Origin: Sphingobium sp. TKS
Lineage (GTDB): Bacteria > Pseudomonadota > Alphaproteobacteria > Sphingomonadales > Sphingomonadaceae
Reading direction: 5' to 3'
DNA: 64,000 nt
Assembly: GCF_001563265.1 (NCBI RefSeq)
Contig: NZ_CP005083.1
Location: 3,165,001 to 3,229,000, forward strand
Made by a program: the position numbers and the translations under genes. Below the pieces are notes generated by a model. It saw only the letters and a program-made list of their open reading frames with translations, made no database searches and was not told the origin of the DNA. Shown here piece by piece: positions 44,474 through 54,517 of this stretch (position 1 is its first letter; each line of letters opens with the position of its first letter).

Positions 44474-45934
44474 ATGAAAAAAACATTTTTCTCACGCTCG
44501 CTTTCGGGCGCTCTATTCGCATGCCTTTTTATGGTTTGTTTCAGCGCCTTGGCTTTAACCTCGAACGCGATCTTCTTTGCACGTTCAGATCGTGAAGCGC
44601 CAGCGTTGGGGGCGGCAACGGACAGGCATGCTTCAGATGCCAAAATCGACACATTGGAATTCATGCGCTCCGCAATAGAAAACGCATCCGCGCAGCACGT
44701 GGCTGCCGCTGATACGACTGCCATTGCATCATTCTCATCATTAGATGCAGGCGATTTTTCCAGCTTCGACTTTGCGAACGGCACCCGATATCCGGAGCGG
44801 GCCACTGCGTCGGTTGGGCCCGCGACTTATCAGCCTGGGGCTAATGTGGCTCATGTCCCGATCTCGCTTGACCGGCCGACGCCCAACACCGTTATCGCTA
44901 GGGTGATGACCGAAGACGGCACCGGACTGGTGAGAGGCGTTGCGGGGATCAACTATCAGCCCATATACAAAGCCGTCATCTTCCGCCCAGGCGATCCGCT
45001 GACAAAAACCGTCGACGTGCCGATCATCCTCGGGATCCCGCAAGCCGATTTCATCGTCCGTTTCGTCGAAGCGCCCTGGGGAGGTAAGATGGGAACCGAT
45101 CGCGCCTATGTGCAGTGCGACTTTCAGAAAGAGGCCACACCGGCGCAGACTGTCGGGCGCGAGCCTCGGACCTTTTCGCCGAGCGGCACGCTTCAGTGGA
45201 GGATGAGCCGGGATACAATGAAATGGTCGGATGCAGGCCATGACAAGGCCTGGTCGACCAAGCTGCCAAACGGCCGCTCGCAGCCGGGGAACCAGGAAAC
45301 CGGGATTTATCTTGATGGCTGGGTTTACCGTGACGCCGGGATCGAGGCGCCCCTGCGCTACACGGACGATGGACTAGTCATGCATAGCCAGAAGCTCAAA
45401 CAGCCGCTGGAGTGGGATGGCGTTCCCTATAATTATGGTTCGGTCGTCCTGAGCGGTCACAATACCAAGCCGGTCCAGATCGGATATGGCCAATATGAAT
45501 TCACGGCCAAGATGCCGGACCGGCGCGGCTCATGGCCAGCTTTCTGGCTCATCTCCACAGCTGGCTGGCCCCCCGAGATCGACATCTATGAGGGGTTCGG
45601 CTTCGAGAGCTGGTGGGATTTCGATCGCTATACCGCCAACACGCTGCATGGCGGTGCCAATATCACCCGCACCTTCCAGCAAGGAATATTCATGAATACC
45701 GAGGAGGTCTATGGCATCGGCGGTTTTACGAAAAGCTTCCACAGCTTTGCCGTGGATATACAGCCGGACTATATAAGCTGGTTCATAGATGGCAAGGAGA
45801 CCTACCAGGCCGTCAATCCTTTCGCCGGCTTCCGCTGGTACCCGATCATGGATGTCGCAGTGAAGACGACCGGCGATTATGCGGATGGCTCAGGTGACAT
45901 GATCGTCAAAGACATCAAGATTTATTCCAATTAA
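44474..45934 (+). CDS. Secreted glycoside hydrolase family 16 protein
   Basis: A 486-residue protein with a long N-terminal signal/anchor segment (ALFACLFMVCFSALALTSNAIFFA). An unassigned region follows, including a Calx-beta-like domain (about 105-215, with TVIARVMTEDGTGLVRGVAGINYQ). The C-terminal GH16 lectin-fold catalytic domain (about 225-486) has the catalytic motif PPEIDIYEGFG with its two acid residues, plus WPAFWLIS and SFAVDIQPDYISWFIDG. GH16 enzymes cleave beta-1,3/1,4-glucans or galactans. Its AAAAAAC-rich start and lower GC differ from neighbouring genes, consistent with transfer. Confidence 0.88.
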   Translation: MKKTFFSRSLSGALFACLFMVCFSALALTSNAIFFARSDREAPALGAATDRHASDAKIDTLEFMRSAIENASAQHVAAADTTAIASFSSLDAGDFSSFDFANGTRYPERATASVGPATYQPGANVAHVPISLDRPTPNTVIARVMTEDGTGLVRGVAGINYQPIYKAVIFRPGDPLTKTVDVPIILGIPQADFIVRFVEAPWGGKMGTDRAYVQCDFQKEATPAQTVGREPRTFSPSGTLQWRMSRDTMKWSDAGHDKAWSTKLPNGRSQPGNQETGIYLDGWVYRDAGIEAPLRYTDDGLVMHSQKLKQPLEWDGVPYNYGSVVLSGHNTKPVQIGYGQYEFTAKMPDRRGSWPAFWLISTAGWPPEIDIYEGFGFESWWDFDRYTANTLHGGANITRTFQQGIFMNTEEVYGIGGFTKSFHSFAVDIQPDYISWFIDGKETYQAVNPFAGFRWYPIMDVAVKTTGDYADGSGDMIVKDIKIYSN

Positions 45935-46252
45935 GGCAAGGAATGAATTTGGGTGCGGCCCTGGATGACAGGGAGGCGGCGCCGGATGTCCAATCACCCA
46001 ATAGGCCTCACCCTAAGCCGTTATTCTGCAAGCGGCCATTTTCGCAGTATAATGCAAGGTGACCGGACGGGCCGCTCCTGCGGAAGCGAATTGGCCACTT
46101 AATGTCTGGGATGGGCCGTTTTTCCGGTTAACGGGCGCCCCCTGATCGCTGTCGATCGTTCAACTTGACCAAGGCTGCTTTCCGTCCGAGACTGTCGCAG
46201 CCGAGCGCGCCGCCAATTGGTCAGGCGGCCCATTTCGGCGGGAGACCGAGAC
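45935..46252. other. Intergenic stretch, no gene seen
   Basis: This 318-bp gap after the GH16 gene has no supported coding frame. It contains GCAAGCGGCCATTTTCGCAG followed by TATAAT (46048-46053), and GGGATGGGCCGTTTTTCCGG further on. The TATAAT has no convincing -35 partner, so a promoter is only a guess. Confidence 0.5.
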
Positions 46253-47380
<1,128 letters not shown>

Positions 47381-47391
47381 GGAGAAGTGGC

Positions 47392-47649
47392 ATGAATGTG
47401 TCGATTCCCAGCGCGCTGCAATCCTATACTGGCACGTCGCAGGTTGAGGCGTCGGGCGCGAACCTTATCGATTTGTTCGCTACGCTTGATGCGCGCTATC
47501 CCGGCATCCGCTTTCGCATGATTGACGAGCAGGACCGCTTTCGCCGCAATATGCGCTGCTTCGTCAACGGTGAACAGGTTTTCGAACTAGGCAGGCCGCT
47601 GTCCGCCTGGGACGAAGTCATCATCCTCCAGGCTCTCAGCGGGGGATGA
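47392..47649 (+). CDS. MoaD/ThiS-family ubiquitin-like protein
   Basis: An 85-residue beta-grasp protein ending in Gly-Gly (IILQALSGG), the feature needed for adenylation and thiocarboxylation in MoaD/ThiS proteins. The body (VSIPSALQSYTGTSQVEASG, LIDLFATLDARYPGIRFRMIDEQDRFRRNMRCFVNG) matches the family. GAGGAGAAG precedes the ATG. It follows the propeller gene, not moaE or thiG, so it is probably a sulfur carrier or conjugation tag for another process. Confidence 0.88.
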   Translation: MNVSIPSALQSYTGTSQVEASGANLIDLFATLDARYPGIRFRMIDEQDRFRRNMRCFVNGEQVFELGRPLSAWDEVIILQALSGG

Positions 47650-47726
47650 CGATCGTTGGCGCGGGCGTGCTGCGGGTTCGCAGCCTGCGCGATATTTGCT
47701 TTAGCGTGTCTCGCGCCGATGTCCCC

Positions 47727-48167
47727 CTACAATTGCGCCCTTGCCCATGCGACGATGGCCTGTTGCGGCATTGCGCCCGATTGCCGGGCCACTTCGCGCC
47801 CGTTCGAGAACAGGATCATCGTGGGGATCGAACGTATGCCGTAGCGCGCGGCGATGCCCTGCTCGGCTTCCGTATCGAGCTTGCCCAAGCGCATGAAGGG
47901 TTCAAGGTCGCGCGCTGCCCCGGCAAAAGCAGGCGCCATCTGGCGGCAGGGGCCACACCAGGACGCCCAAAAATCCACCAGGAGGGGCACGCCGCTGCGA
48001 CCGGCATGCGCATCGAAATTGGCGGCGGTTAGCGAAACCGGCTCACCCGCGAAAAGTGGCTGCTTGCACCGCCCGCATGTGCCCCCTGCATGCCGTTTAT
48101 CCGGTGGGACACGGTTGGCGGCGCTGCAATGTGGGCAGACGATGATCAGAGCTTTGTCTTGGGTCAT
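47727..48167 (-). CDS. trxC: Thioredoxin 2
   Basis: A 146-residue thioredoxin with an N-terminal zinc ribbon (CPHC near 11 and CGRC near 31) and the active site DFWASWCGPCRQMAPAF (about 67-82), the TrxC architecture. The cis-Pro motif SIPTMILFSNG follows. Start at ATG 48167; an upstream in-frame stretch has no family similarity. It converges with the MoaD-like gene. Confidence 0.95.
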   Translation of the reverse strand: MTQDKALIIVCPHCSAANRVPPDKRHAGGTCGRCKQPLFAGEPVSLTAANFDAHAGRSGVPLLVDFWASWCGPCRQMAPAFAGAARDLEPFMRLGKLDTEAEQGIAARYGIRSIPTMILFSNGREVARQSGAMPQQAIVAWARAQL

Positions 48168-48479
48168 GAAACTGCCTTGCTTCCTCACGCTCGCGAAAGC
48201 GAGAGCCATAAACCGTCCGGTCGCGATGGCCATCGAATAGCCGCCTGTCCGCACCCCGGGAAGTCTATATGTCCCGGTTAACGACTGTAAAGGGTCGGCT
48301 TTTTCCGGCCAGGAGGTCGGTCCCTCCGATGACAATCTTCGCGTCGATTTCGTGTTATATCCGTAGAGGCAAGGAACCCTGGACCCCCTCCATTCGTCCG
48401 GCTGTTTGCCGGTGGCTGACCTCCAGCCATTATTGCTGACATAAGCTCCTTGCACCCAGAGGAAGCCTTATCTCGATCA
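48168..48479. other. Intergenic stretch, no gene seen
   Basis: The 312-bp divergent gap between trxC and the transglutaminase-like gene must hold both promoters. No RNA gene, repeat or convincing promoter pair could be read; GAGGAAG near 48461 is the only Shine-Dalgarno-like site for the rightward gene. Confidence 0.5.
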
Positions 48480-49277
48480 ATGGAACTGCCAATGACGCTC
48501 TCAATTGCTATTCATCTCGACTATGAACTGGCGCGGCCGATGGACATCCTGCTTCATGTCCATGCGGCCCAAATCCCCGAGCAGCGGGTGGAGGATCAGT
48601 CTTTCACTCTTCCCCCTTATGAGCATGTCGCAAGCGTCGCGGCGCAGGACGGGATTGGAGAACGCATCTGGATGCGCGCGCAGGACCAACTTATCGTCGA
48701 TTATACCGCAACCGTCGCGATCAATCGCATCCTGACGCCTTTGGGTCAGCTCGATCGCGTGCCCTTTCATCTATTGCCTGGCGAGACAGTGCAATATCTC
48801 ATGCCCTCACGCTATTGCCCGTCCGATCGTTTCCATGACTTTGTGGATGCGACTTTTGCAGAGCCCGAGGGCGGCGCGATGGCGGTGGCGATGCGCGAGT
48901 GGGTCCATGATCATTTGCGCTATGCTCCAGGCGCCAGCAATGGCGACACGACCGCGGCAGACACCTTCATCATGCGAAAGGGCGTCTGCCGCGACTATGC
49001 GCACCTGCTCATCACCTTCGCCCGGGCCGCAGGCATTCCCGCGCGCATCGCCAGCGTCTATGCGCTGGGTGTCGAACCACCGGATTTCCACGCGGTCGCT
49101 GAACTGTTTCTTGGCGGAGAATGGCATCTGGTCGATGCGACCGGCATGGCCCGGGAAGCCGACATGGCGAAGATAGGCGTCGGGCGGGACGCGGCGGACG
49201 TCGCCTTCCTGACAGCCTTTGGCGAAGCCAGACTGAATACCCAACAGGTCAGTGTCGCACGGTTAGAAGAGGCTTGA
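48480..49277 (+). CDS. Transglutaminase-like cysteine protease family protein
   Basis: A protein of about 265 residues with the papain-like transglutaminase core: Cys in IMRKGVCRDYAHLLITFARAAGIPAR (about 165), His in PPDFHAVAELFL (about 199) and Asp in WHLVDATGMA (about 213). The N-terminal beta-sandwich (LDYELARPMDILLHVHA) is typical of the bacterial Bact_transglu_N group. These act as peptidases or amidases more often than cross-linkers. Start uncertain between ATG 48480 and 48492. A small gene overlaps its stop by one base. Confidence 0.87.
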   Translation: MELPMTLSIAIHLDYELARPMDILLHVHAAQIPEQRVEDQSFTLPPYEHVASVAAQDGIGERIWMRAQDQLIVDYTATVAINRILTPLGQLDRVPFHLLPGETVQYLMPSRYCPSDRFHDFVDATFAEPEGGAMAVAMREWVHDHLRYAPGASNGDTTAADTFIMRKGVCRDYAHLLITFARAAGIPARIASVYALGVEPPDFHAVAELFLGGEWHLVDATGMAREADMAKIGVGRDAADVAFLTAFGEARLNTQQVSVARLEEA

Positions 49278-49543
49278 TGATGATGTTCGTCGACGGACGG
49301 CTTTCATGTAGAGATGGTGGGCTCGCTTGGGGCAGCGAGCAGACCAACAAAAATGGTAGCCATATTGTTATGCCCGGTGGCGGTGAGGCAACGGAAGGGG
49401 CTTGGACCGATGCGGAACGCGCCGAACTCGCCAACTTAGCCGACCGGCATGAGCTCGATCTCGATACGCTGCTTGTATTGGTAGACCCAGCCGGATCAGG
49501 CTCTGATGGATCGGCGCCTTCCGGATTGCATTGCTGTTTTTGA
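49277..49543 (+). CDS. Small unknown protein, probably truncated at its 3' end by element insertion
   Basis: An 88-residue frame begins with an ATG sharing the A of the transglutaminase stop (TGATG), with AGAGG upstream, so it appears coupled. I do not recognise the family. The stretch GSHIVMPGGGEATEGAWTDAERAELANLADRHELDLDTLL looks like real protein. The last 15-20 residues (SGSDGSAPSGLHCCF) are read through antisense integrase sequence, so the native C-terminus was probably replaced. Confidence 0.5.
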   Translation: MMMFVDGRLSCRDGGLAWGSEQTNKNGSHIVMPGGGEATEGAWTDAERAELANLADRHELDLDTLLVLVDPAGSGSDGSAPSGLHCCF

Positions 49544-49941
49544 GTTGGCGTCCCTCGCCTTCCCTAAGATCGAAAACCCAAATGCCTTCCGTTTGACGCA
49601 CATCGACCAGACGCAACTGGCGGATTTCCTCCTGGCGCATTCCAGAGAACACCGCGATCAGGGGGAGCCAGAATTTTTCGTCCCGAATGACATGCATTCC
49701 CGGCTTCGATCGCCGATGTTCAGATTGGCACCCCGCCCAGATTGGCGCTTTCGAGAACAACGAACAATTCCTCCGACCGCAGATACAGGCAGCGCGACAG
49801 GAACCGCGCTTCTCCTGATTGGTGCCTGTGGAGGCTGCATGTCAATTCGCTGCGTGCCAGCCGTACCCGCAACGCCGTCGGCACTGCCCTCCGGAAGTGA
49901 TAGACGCCCCCGCGCCTGACCGTATTCGGGATGCCTCCCAT
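49485..49941 (-). pseudogene. Tyrosine-recombinase integrase relic with internal deletion
   Basis: The N-terminal piece (49941 to about 49745; MGGIPNTVRRGGVYHFRRAV, then LRSEELFVVLE) matches the DUF6538-type start of site-specific integrases. The C-terminal piece (about 49715 to 49485, in another frame) has FWLPLIAVFSGMRQEEIRQL, including the first catalytic Arg, and APIHQSLIRLGL. The middle (about 170 residues) and the end with the His/Tyr catalytic residues are gone. It lies about 100 bp beyond a tRNA-Gln 3' fragment on the same strand. Confidence 0.8.
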
Positions 49942-50044
49942 CCGTACCAAGCCCCAACTTTGTAGCAGGGTTCTGTAGCAAACGCCCCACCACAGTTCCG
50001 GCGTCGTTCGAAAAGCCCCGGTTTGGCAGTATGTTGGGAAAAAC

Positions 50045-50094
50045 TTGGCTGGGGCGGCAGAATTCGAACCTGCGAATGGCGGCATCCAAAGCCG
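50045..50094 (-). pseudogene. 3' half of a tRNA-Gln gene (attachment-site remnant)
   Basis: Read on the minus strand: anticodon stem ACGGC/GCCGC, loop TTTGGAT, 5-base variable region CATTC, T-arm GCAGG-TTCGAAT-TCTGC, acceptor strand CGCCCCA, discriminator G and encoded CCA. The acceptor and T-arm fit tRNA-Gln; the anticodon loop has drifted. No matching D-arm or 5' acceptor strand follows upstream. Such isolated 3' halves are produced when an integrative element recombines into a tRNA gene. Confidence 0.75.
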
Positions 50095-50201
50095 TCGTTC
50101 GTCATCGGCCAGCCATGGCGTTTAGATTGGCCGGGTCGACGGCCATGTGACCATCAGGCTTGTACACGAATGCGGCCCTATTGCGCCGATGATCCGCGCA
50201 A

Positions 50202-50540
50202 TCAGCGTTGCTTCTTTGCGATGGTCGCCGTGAAGTCCGGATCCTTGTTCGCGACCCAGTCAACGAATTTGCGAACATTCGGATTTTCCAGCAGACCCGC
50301 GACCTCCATCCCGTGGCGCTGCAGTTCGGAATTGGTGAAATTGGCAATCAGCGTTTGCTGGCAGATGGAATGCATCGGCACGACATCGCGACCGCCACGG
50401 CTCTTGGGTATGGGGTGATGCCAGACGATGGTCTTGCCGGTCGGGCGGCCGCATAGCCAGCAGGCCACCGGCTCCTCTGGAGCTTCGTCTTCCTGCGGAA
50501 GACGATCATAGGGATCGTATTTCGAACGCTTGCGGGCCAT
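50202..50540 (-). CDS. HNH endonuclease-like small protein
   Basis: A 112-residue protein with zinc-finger cysteines CWLCGRPTG, then TIVWHHPIPKSRGGRDVVPMHSICQQTLIANF, which fits an HNH nuclease core (HH, then H and C) of the HNH_5-like kind. The N-terminal RKRSKYDPYDRLPQEDEAPEE is polar and probably disordered. HNH genes are common on mobile elements; the function may be housekeeping or defence. Confidence 0.75.
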   Translation of the reverse strand: MARKRSKYDPYDRLPQEDEAPEEPVACWLCGRPTGKTIVWHHPIPKSRGGRDVVPMHSICQQTLIANFTNSELQRHGMEVAGLLENPNVRKFVDWVANKDPDFTATIAKKQR

Positions 50541-50653
50541 ATATCGATTTAACTGCCTTGATTTCGGTTCGGCTATAGCGATGCGAACGCCGGCATCATA
50601 TTGGTAAGTTCATAAATCGGCCTCTTGCTAAAAAATCGCGACGGGAAACAACA

Positions 50654-51013
50654 ATGACAGAAGCATTGAAGCCGTGGGATGGCGAACGGGTCCGCAAATG
50701 GCTGGAGCGCCGGTTCGAAGCATCGAGGCTGGATCAGGCTGCGGCGGACCGGCGCGGCTATGAGGCGCGGGACGATTATGACAGGGCCGCTGCCGAAGAG
50801 TGGGTTTGCCGCGTGCTGAAGGCTGTCGATTGCACGAATGAACAAGCCGGGTTCGCCAGACGCCTTCAGGAACTGATCGGCCAGGACGAATATCCGGCGA
50901 CGAGCATCTATGACGATGTCCGGTTCGAGCGGCATGTTCGCAGCTACCTCAGGAGGCTCGTCAAGATGACGAAGGCAAATGAGGGGTTCGAGAAGGCGCT
51001 GCACCATCAGTGA
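50654..51013 (+). CDS. Hypothetical protein
   Basis: A 119-residue polar protein rich in Arg, Glu and Asp (VRKWLERRFEASRLDQAAADRRGYEARDDYDRAAAEEWVCRVL), likely all-helical. I do not recognise a family. No good Shine-Dalgarno site except GGGAAACAACA before the ATG. Divergent from the HNH gene and followed by another hypothetical gene. Confidence 0.6.
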   Translation: MTEALKPWDGERVRKWLERRFEASRLDQAAADRRGYEARDDYDRAAAEEWVCRVLKAVDCTNEQAGFARRLQELIGQDEYPATSIYDDVRFERHVRSYLRRLVKMTKANEGFEKALHHQ

Positions 51014-51053
51014 AAAGGATGAAGTGCCGCCATCGGCATGCTAGGGCCGTTGC

Positions 51054-51374
51054 ATGTCCAATACCCGTAGCCTTGGCGGCACCGTCGAAATCGACGGATC
51101 CAAATTTGATTGGCAACTCCTGAGCGAGCCCCGGCTATCCTCTGACGATGGGTGGAAGGGCATGACTGTCTCATTGCGCGCGCAGGGTATGCCGCGCGAG
51201 GCCGTGCTCGAATTTCCAACACCCAAGCGCCTGATGAAAGGATTGCCCAAAGGGCGTTCCCACATCAACGACGCGATTGCCGCAAGGGGGGTACGGGCGG
51301 CGTTGTGCGCTGGATGGGATCCAGCGTCACGCGGCAAGACGATGATTTTCACGGTCGATGCCAACGGCGACTAG
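51054..51374 (+). CDS. Hypothetical protein
   Basis: A 106-residue protein, beta-rich at the start (GGTVEIDGSKFDWQLLSEP, then GWKGMTVSLRAQG) with a Lys-rich middle (KRLMKGLPKGRSHINDAIAARGVRAAL). I have no confident family. It lies 40 bp after the previous hypothetical gene in the same direction. No catalytic motif is visible. Confidence 0.6.
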   Translation: MSNTRSLGGTVEIDGSKFDWQLLSEPRLSSDDGWKGMTVSLRAQGMPREAVLEFPTPKRLMKGLPKGRSHINDAIAARGVRAALCAGWDPASRGKTMIFTVDANGD

Positions 51375-51728
51375 CGGAGCGAAAGCCGCTGGTCTGCACT
51401 TGGAGATAAAAATCGGCAGCAGAATGGCGACAAAGGGTCGATAGGATCAAGAATCATCGGCGCATAGTTTGCGGGGGATAGCCCACTCCGGCCGCGATCC
51501 GCTTGATCTCGTCGTCATTGTCGGGAAGTGGGTCGCTGGCCGGAACGACGGGAACTCCGGCTTCGATCGCGATGCGCGGAGACCTTATCGCCGAGGGAGC
51601 ACATCGTGTCGGGCTACGGGCCGATGAACTTGATCCCCGCCTGCGCGCGCTTCCGCGAAGTCCGGGTTCTCAGATAGGAAACCGTAGCCGGAATGTATCG
51701 CGTCGACGCGAGCGTTCTTGGCGATCGC

Positions 51729-53050
51729 GGGACTGTCAGGAATTTCGTGTGCGACGAGGCATAATGGGGAACAAGGAGACCCGGTATGTCACGACGCAAA
51801 GAACCCTCGATACCGAACGACATTCTCGATCAGCTGCTTGCCGGCACTGACGCGGCCGCGGCGCTCAGCCAGGGCGGCCTGCTCGATACATTGAAGAAGG
51901 CATTTGCCGAACGGGCGCTCAATGTGGAGATGGATCACCATCTTGGCCAGGAGGAGCAAGGGAACAACAGCCGGAACGGCTATGGCCGCAAGACGGTGAC
52001 GACCGACGGGGGACGGATCGAGATCGAGGTGCCGCGTGATCGGGCCGGCAGTTTCGATCCGCAGCTGATCGCCAAGTACCAGCGACGCTTCCCTGGCTTT
52101 GATGACAAGATCATCTCGATGTACGCGCGTGGCATGAGTACCCGGGAGATCACCGGGCATCTGCGCGATCTGTACGGGATCGACGCCTCGCCCGATCTGA
52201 TCAGCACGATCACCGACGCGGTGCTGGAAGAGGTTGCAGCCTGGCAGCAACGCCCGCTGGACCCAGCCTATCCGCTGGTTTTCTTCGATGCGATCCGGGT
52301 CAAGATCCGCGACGAAGGCATGGTCCGCAACAAGGCGATCCATATTGCCCTGGGCGTCATGGCCGACGGCACCAAGGTGGTCCTGGGGCTATGGCTGGAA
52401 CAGAATGAAGGCGCCAAGTTCTGGCTGCGCGTCATGAACGAACTACGCAACCGCGGCGTCGAGGATATCATGCTGGCCGTCGTTGACGGTCTGAAGGGCT
52501 TCCCCGACGCCATCACCGCCGTCTTCCCCGAAGCGATGGTCCAGACCTGCATCGTCCATCTGCTGCGCAACTCGATGGATTTCGTGGCGTGGAAAGACCG
52601 TAAGGCGCTCGGAACGGCCCTGAAGGCCATCTACCGTGCTGTCGATGCCGCGGCCGCCGAGGAAGCGCTGACGGCCTTCGAAGCGAGCTTCTGGGGGCAG
52701 CGCTATCCTGCCATCGGCCAGAGCTGGCGTCGGGCATGGCCCGAGGTCATCCCATTTTTCGCCTTCCCCGACGAAGTCAGGCGGATCGTCTACACCACCA
52801 ATGCCATCGAGGCCTTGAACTCCAAGCTTCGTCGCGCTGTTCGTGCGCGGGGCCATTTCCCCAATGATGAGGCGGCCACCAAGCTGCTCTATCTGATCTT
52901 GAACCGATCGGAGAAAGAGTGGAAAATGCCGCCGCGCGAGTGGAACATGGCGAAGGCGCAATTTGCCGTTCTCTTCGGCGAACGCTTCATCAGGGCCATG
53001 ACGGCCTGATGGTCAACCGCCTCGCCGCACACGAAATTCCTGACAGCCCC
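51729..53050 (+). mobile_element. Complete IS256-family insertion sequence, 1322 bp, with 9-bp target duplication
   Basis: The ends are inverted: the left begins GGGACTGTCAGGAATTTCG, and the right end read outward-in begins GGGGCTGTCAGGAATTTCG. Similarity continues through TGTGCG(A/G)CGAGG, giving arms of about 30 bp with two mismatches. The flanks carry identical GGCGATCGC (51720-51728 and 53051-53059). Removing the element and one copy restores the biotin-carboxylase reading frame across the join. One transposase gene fills the element. Confidence 0.92.
51786..53009 (+). CDS. IS256-family transposase
   Basis: A 407-residue mutator-type DDE transposase. Catalytic acids fit [14 protein letters not shown] (first Asp, about 162), [15 protein letters not shown] (second Asp, about 229) and [15 protein letters not shown] (Glu, about 339). 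The C/H-type segment [13 protein letters not shown] is the usual helical insertion border. Full length with no frameshift, so possibly active. ACAAGGAG precedes the ATG. Confidence 0.95.
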   Translation: MSRRKEPSIPNDILDQLLAGTDAAAALSQGGLLDTLKKAFAERALNVEMDHHLGQEEQGNNSRNGYGRKTVTTDGGRIEIEVPRDRAGSFDPQLIAKYQRRFPGFDDKIISMYARGMSTREITGHLRDLYGIDASPDLISTITDAVLEEVAAWQQRPLDPAYPLVFFDAIRVKIRDEGMVRNKAIHIALGVMADGTKVVLGLWLEQNEGAKFWLRVMNELRNRGVEDIMLAVVDGLKGFPDAITAVFPEAMVQTCIVHLLRNSMDFVAWKDRKALGTALKAIYRAVDAAAAEEALTAFEASFWGQRYPAIGQSWRRAWPEVIPFFAFPDEVRRIVYTTNAIEALNSKLRRAVRARGHFPNDEAATKLLYLILNRSEKEWKMPPREWNMAKAQFAVLFGERFIRAMTA

Positions 53051-53343
53051 GGCGATCGCTATTATGCGCTCCCAGTCCAAATGGGCGGCGATCGCGCCCG
53101 CCCCCCTCTCCGAGATGGTATGCCTCGTCGGCCTTGAACCGGTGGAGCGATAGCTTGTCCTCCTCAGCGTATATCGCAACCGTGCGAATGCCGAGCTCGG
53201 TCGCAGCGCGAAACACGCGGATCGCGATCTCGCTGCGGTTCGCGACGAGGAGACGTGAAATCTTCACGGTTCGCAACCCTTCTCTATGATTGCTCGACAA
53301 GGCCTTGGGACTTCCGGCCCATGGCCGAAAGCCGGCAGGAGAC

Positions 53344-54516
53344 CTATCGCGACCGCGGCAACTCCAACACACGGTCAGCAATGATTTCCTTCTGAATCTC
53401 GGAGGTGCCGCCGGCGATGGTGACCACCCAGCTGTTCATGAAGTCGTAGGCCCACGGATTGCTCGCGCGGCTCTGGTCATAGTCGAGCATACCGAGACCC
53501 AGTATCTCCGTGACCACCTCGCCCAGCGCCTTGTATGTCCCCCCCACCAGCAGCTTCACCATGGAACCCTCCGGCCCCGGAGAGCCGGTACGATCCACGT
53601 TGGAAACGTTGGCCACCGCCATCGCCCTATGGCCCAGCCCCTCAGCCTTCAGTTCAGCCAGCTTATCTGCAATCGCGGAATCCTCGATCGCCAGACGGCC
53701 ATCGGGAAGCCGCGTACGGCGGGCCAGATCTATGGCCCGCTCGACCTTGGCGCTGAGGCTGATCTGGTCGCGAAGGAAGGTGGTCCCGCGCTCAAACGCC
53801 AGCGTCGACATGGCCACGCTCCAACCGGCGTTGATCTCGCCCACGACGTTCGAGACCGGGATGCGGACCTCGTCGTAGAAGACCTCGTTGATCGCCGACT
53901 CGCCCATCATCGTTTCGATGGGACGGATGGTGATCCCGGGCGAGCGCATGTCGCAGATGATCCAGGTGAGCCCCTTGTGCCGCTCGGACGTGGGATCGGT
54001 CCGGACGAGCAGCTCCTGGTAGTCCGCGGTGCTGGCCCCGGTCGTCCAGATCTTCTGACCGGTCACGACGACGTGGTCGCCGTCGATGATGCCCCTGGTC
54101 TTCAGGCTCGCAAGGTCTGAGCCAGCACCGGGCTCCGAGAAGCCCTGGCACCACAGGGACTCCCCCCTGAGTATCCTCGGCAGGTGGAACGCCTTGAGCT
54201 CCTCGCTCGCTCGGGCGATGAGTGTAGGACCGGCGTGCGTCTGGGCGATCGACATCAGCCCATAAGCGGGGGCGTTGGCGCGCTCGCACTCCTCGAACCA
54301 GATCAGCGACTGGATTCCGGTCAGCGCCGCGCCGCCATACGCCTTCGGCCAGTTCAATCCGGCCCAACCGCCTTCGTAGAGCCGGCGCTGCCACGCCTTG
54401 TCGTAGGCAGCCGCCTCCTCGCGAGACGACGGCCGCGTCCCGGGGACGTTCTCCTTGAGCCAAGCCCGCGCCTTTTGACGGAACTCGACTTGTTCAGGTG
54501 TATAAACCAGGTCCAA
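53344..54516 (-). CDS. Acyl-CoA dehydrogenase, large partner of a pair
   Basis: A 390-residue FAD enzyme: [75 protein letters not shown], and a C-terminal [19 protein letters not shown]. It likely starts at a TTG (54516) preceded by GGAGG, one base after the stop of the second acyl-CoA dehydrogenase. Two adjacent ACADs of unequal size resemble the alpha/beta heterotetramers of steroid side-chain oxidation (FadE28/29 type). Substrate unknown. Confidence 0.88.
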   Translation of the reverse strand: MDLVYTPEQVEFRQKARAWLKENVPGTRPSSREEAAAYDKAWQRRLYEGGWAGLNWPKAYGGAALTGIQSLIWFEECERANAPAYGLMSIAQTHAGPTLIARASEELKAFHLPRILRGESLWCQGFSEPGAGSDLASLKTRGIIDGDHVVVTGQKIWTTGASTADYQELLVRTDPTSERHKGLTWIICDMRSPGITIRPIETMMGESAINEVFYDEVRIPVSNVVGEINAGWSVAMSTLAFERGTTFLRDQISLSAKVERAIDLARRTRLPDGRLAIEDSAIADKLAELKAEGLGHRAMAVANVSNVDRTGSPGPEGSMVKLLVGGTYKALGEVVTEILGLGMLDYDQSRASNPWAYDFMNSWVVTIAGGTSEIQKEIIADRVLELPRSR

Positions 54517-54517
54517 A

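Larger units (their letters stand above)
51472..53267 (-). pseudogene. Pyruvate carboxylase N-terminal (biotin carboxylase) fragment, frameshifted and split by an IS256-family element
   Basis: From a GTG at 53267 the frame reads [19 protein letters not shown], then [27 protein letters not shown], a near-perfect pyc N-terminus. A G-run then shifts the frame, and [14 protein letters not shown] runs up to the insertion. Beyond the element (51719 downward) it resumes as [25 protein letters not shown], followed by QAGIKFIGP in another frame and RIAIEAGVPVVPASDPLPD in a third, and stops near VGYP. The rest of the gene is absent. Several frameshifts show long decay. Confidence 0.9.

Noticed and set aside
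46021..46060. A strong sigma-70 promoter based on TATAAT at 46048
   Set aside because: No -35 hexamer at acceptable spacing, and the next gene starts 200 bp away.
50045..50094. A functional tRNA gene
   Set aside because: Only the anticodon arm, T-arm and 3' acceptor strand are present; no D-arm or 5' strand could be found, and the anticodon loop is abnormal for tRNA-Gln.
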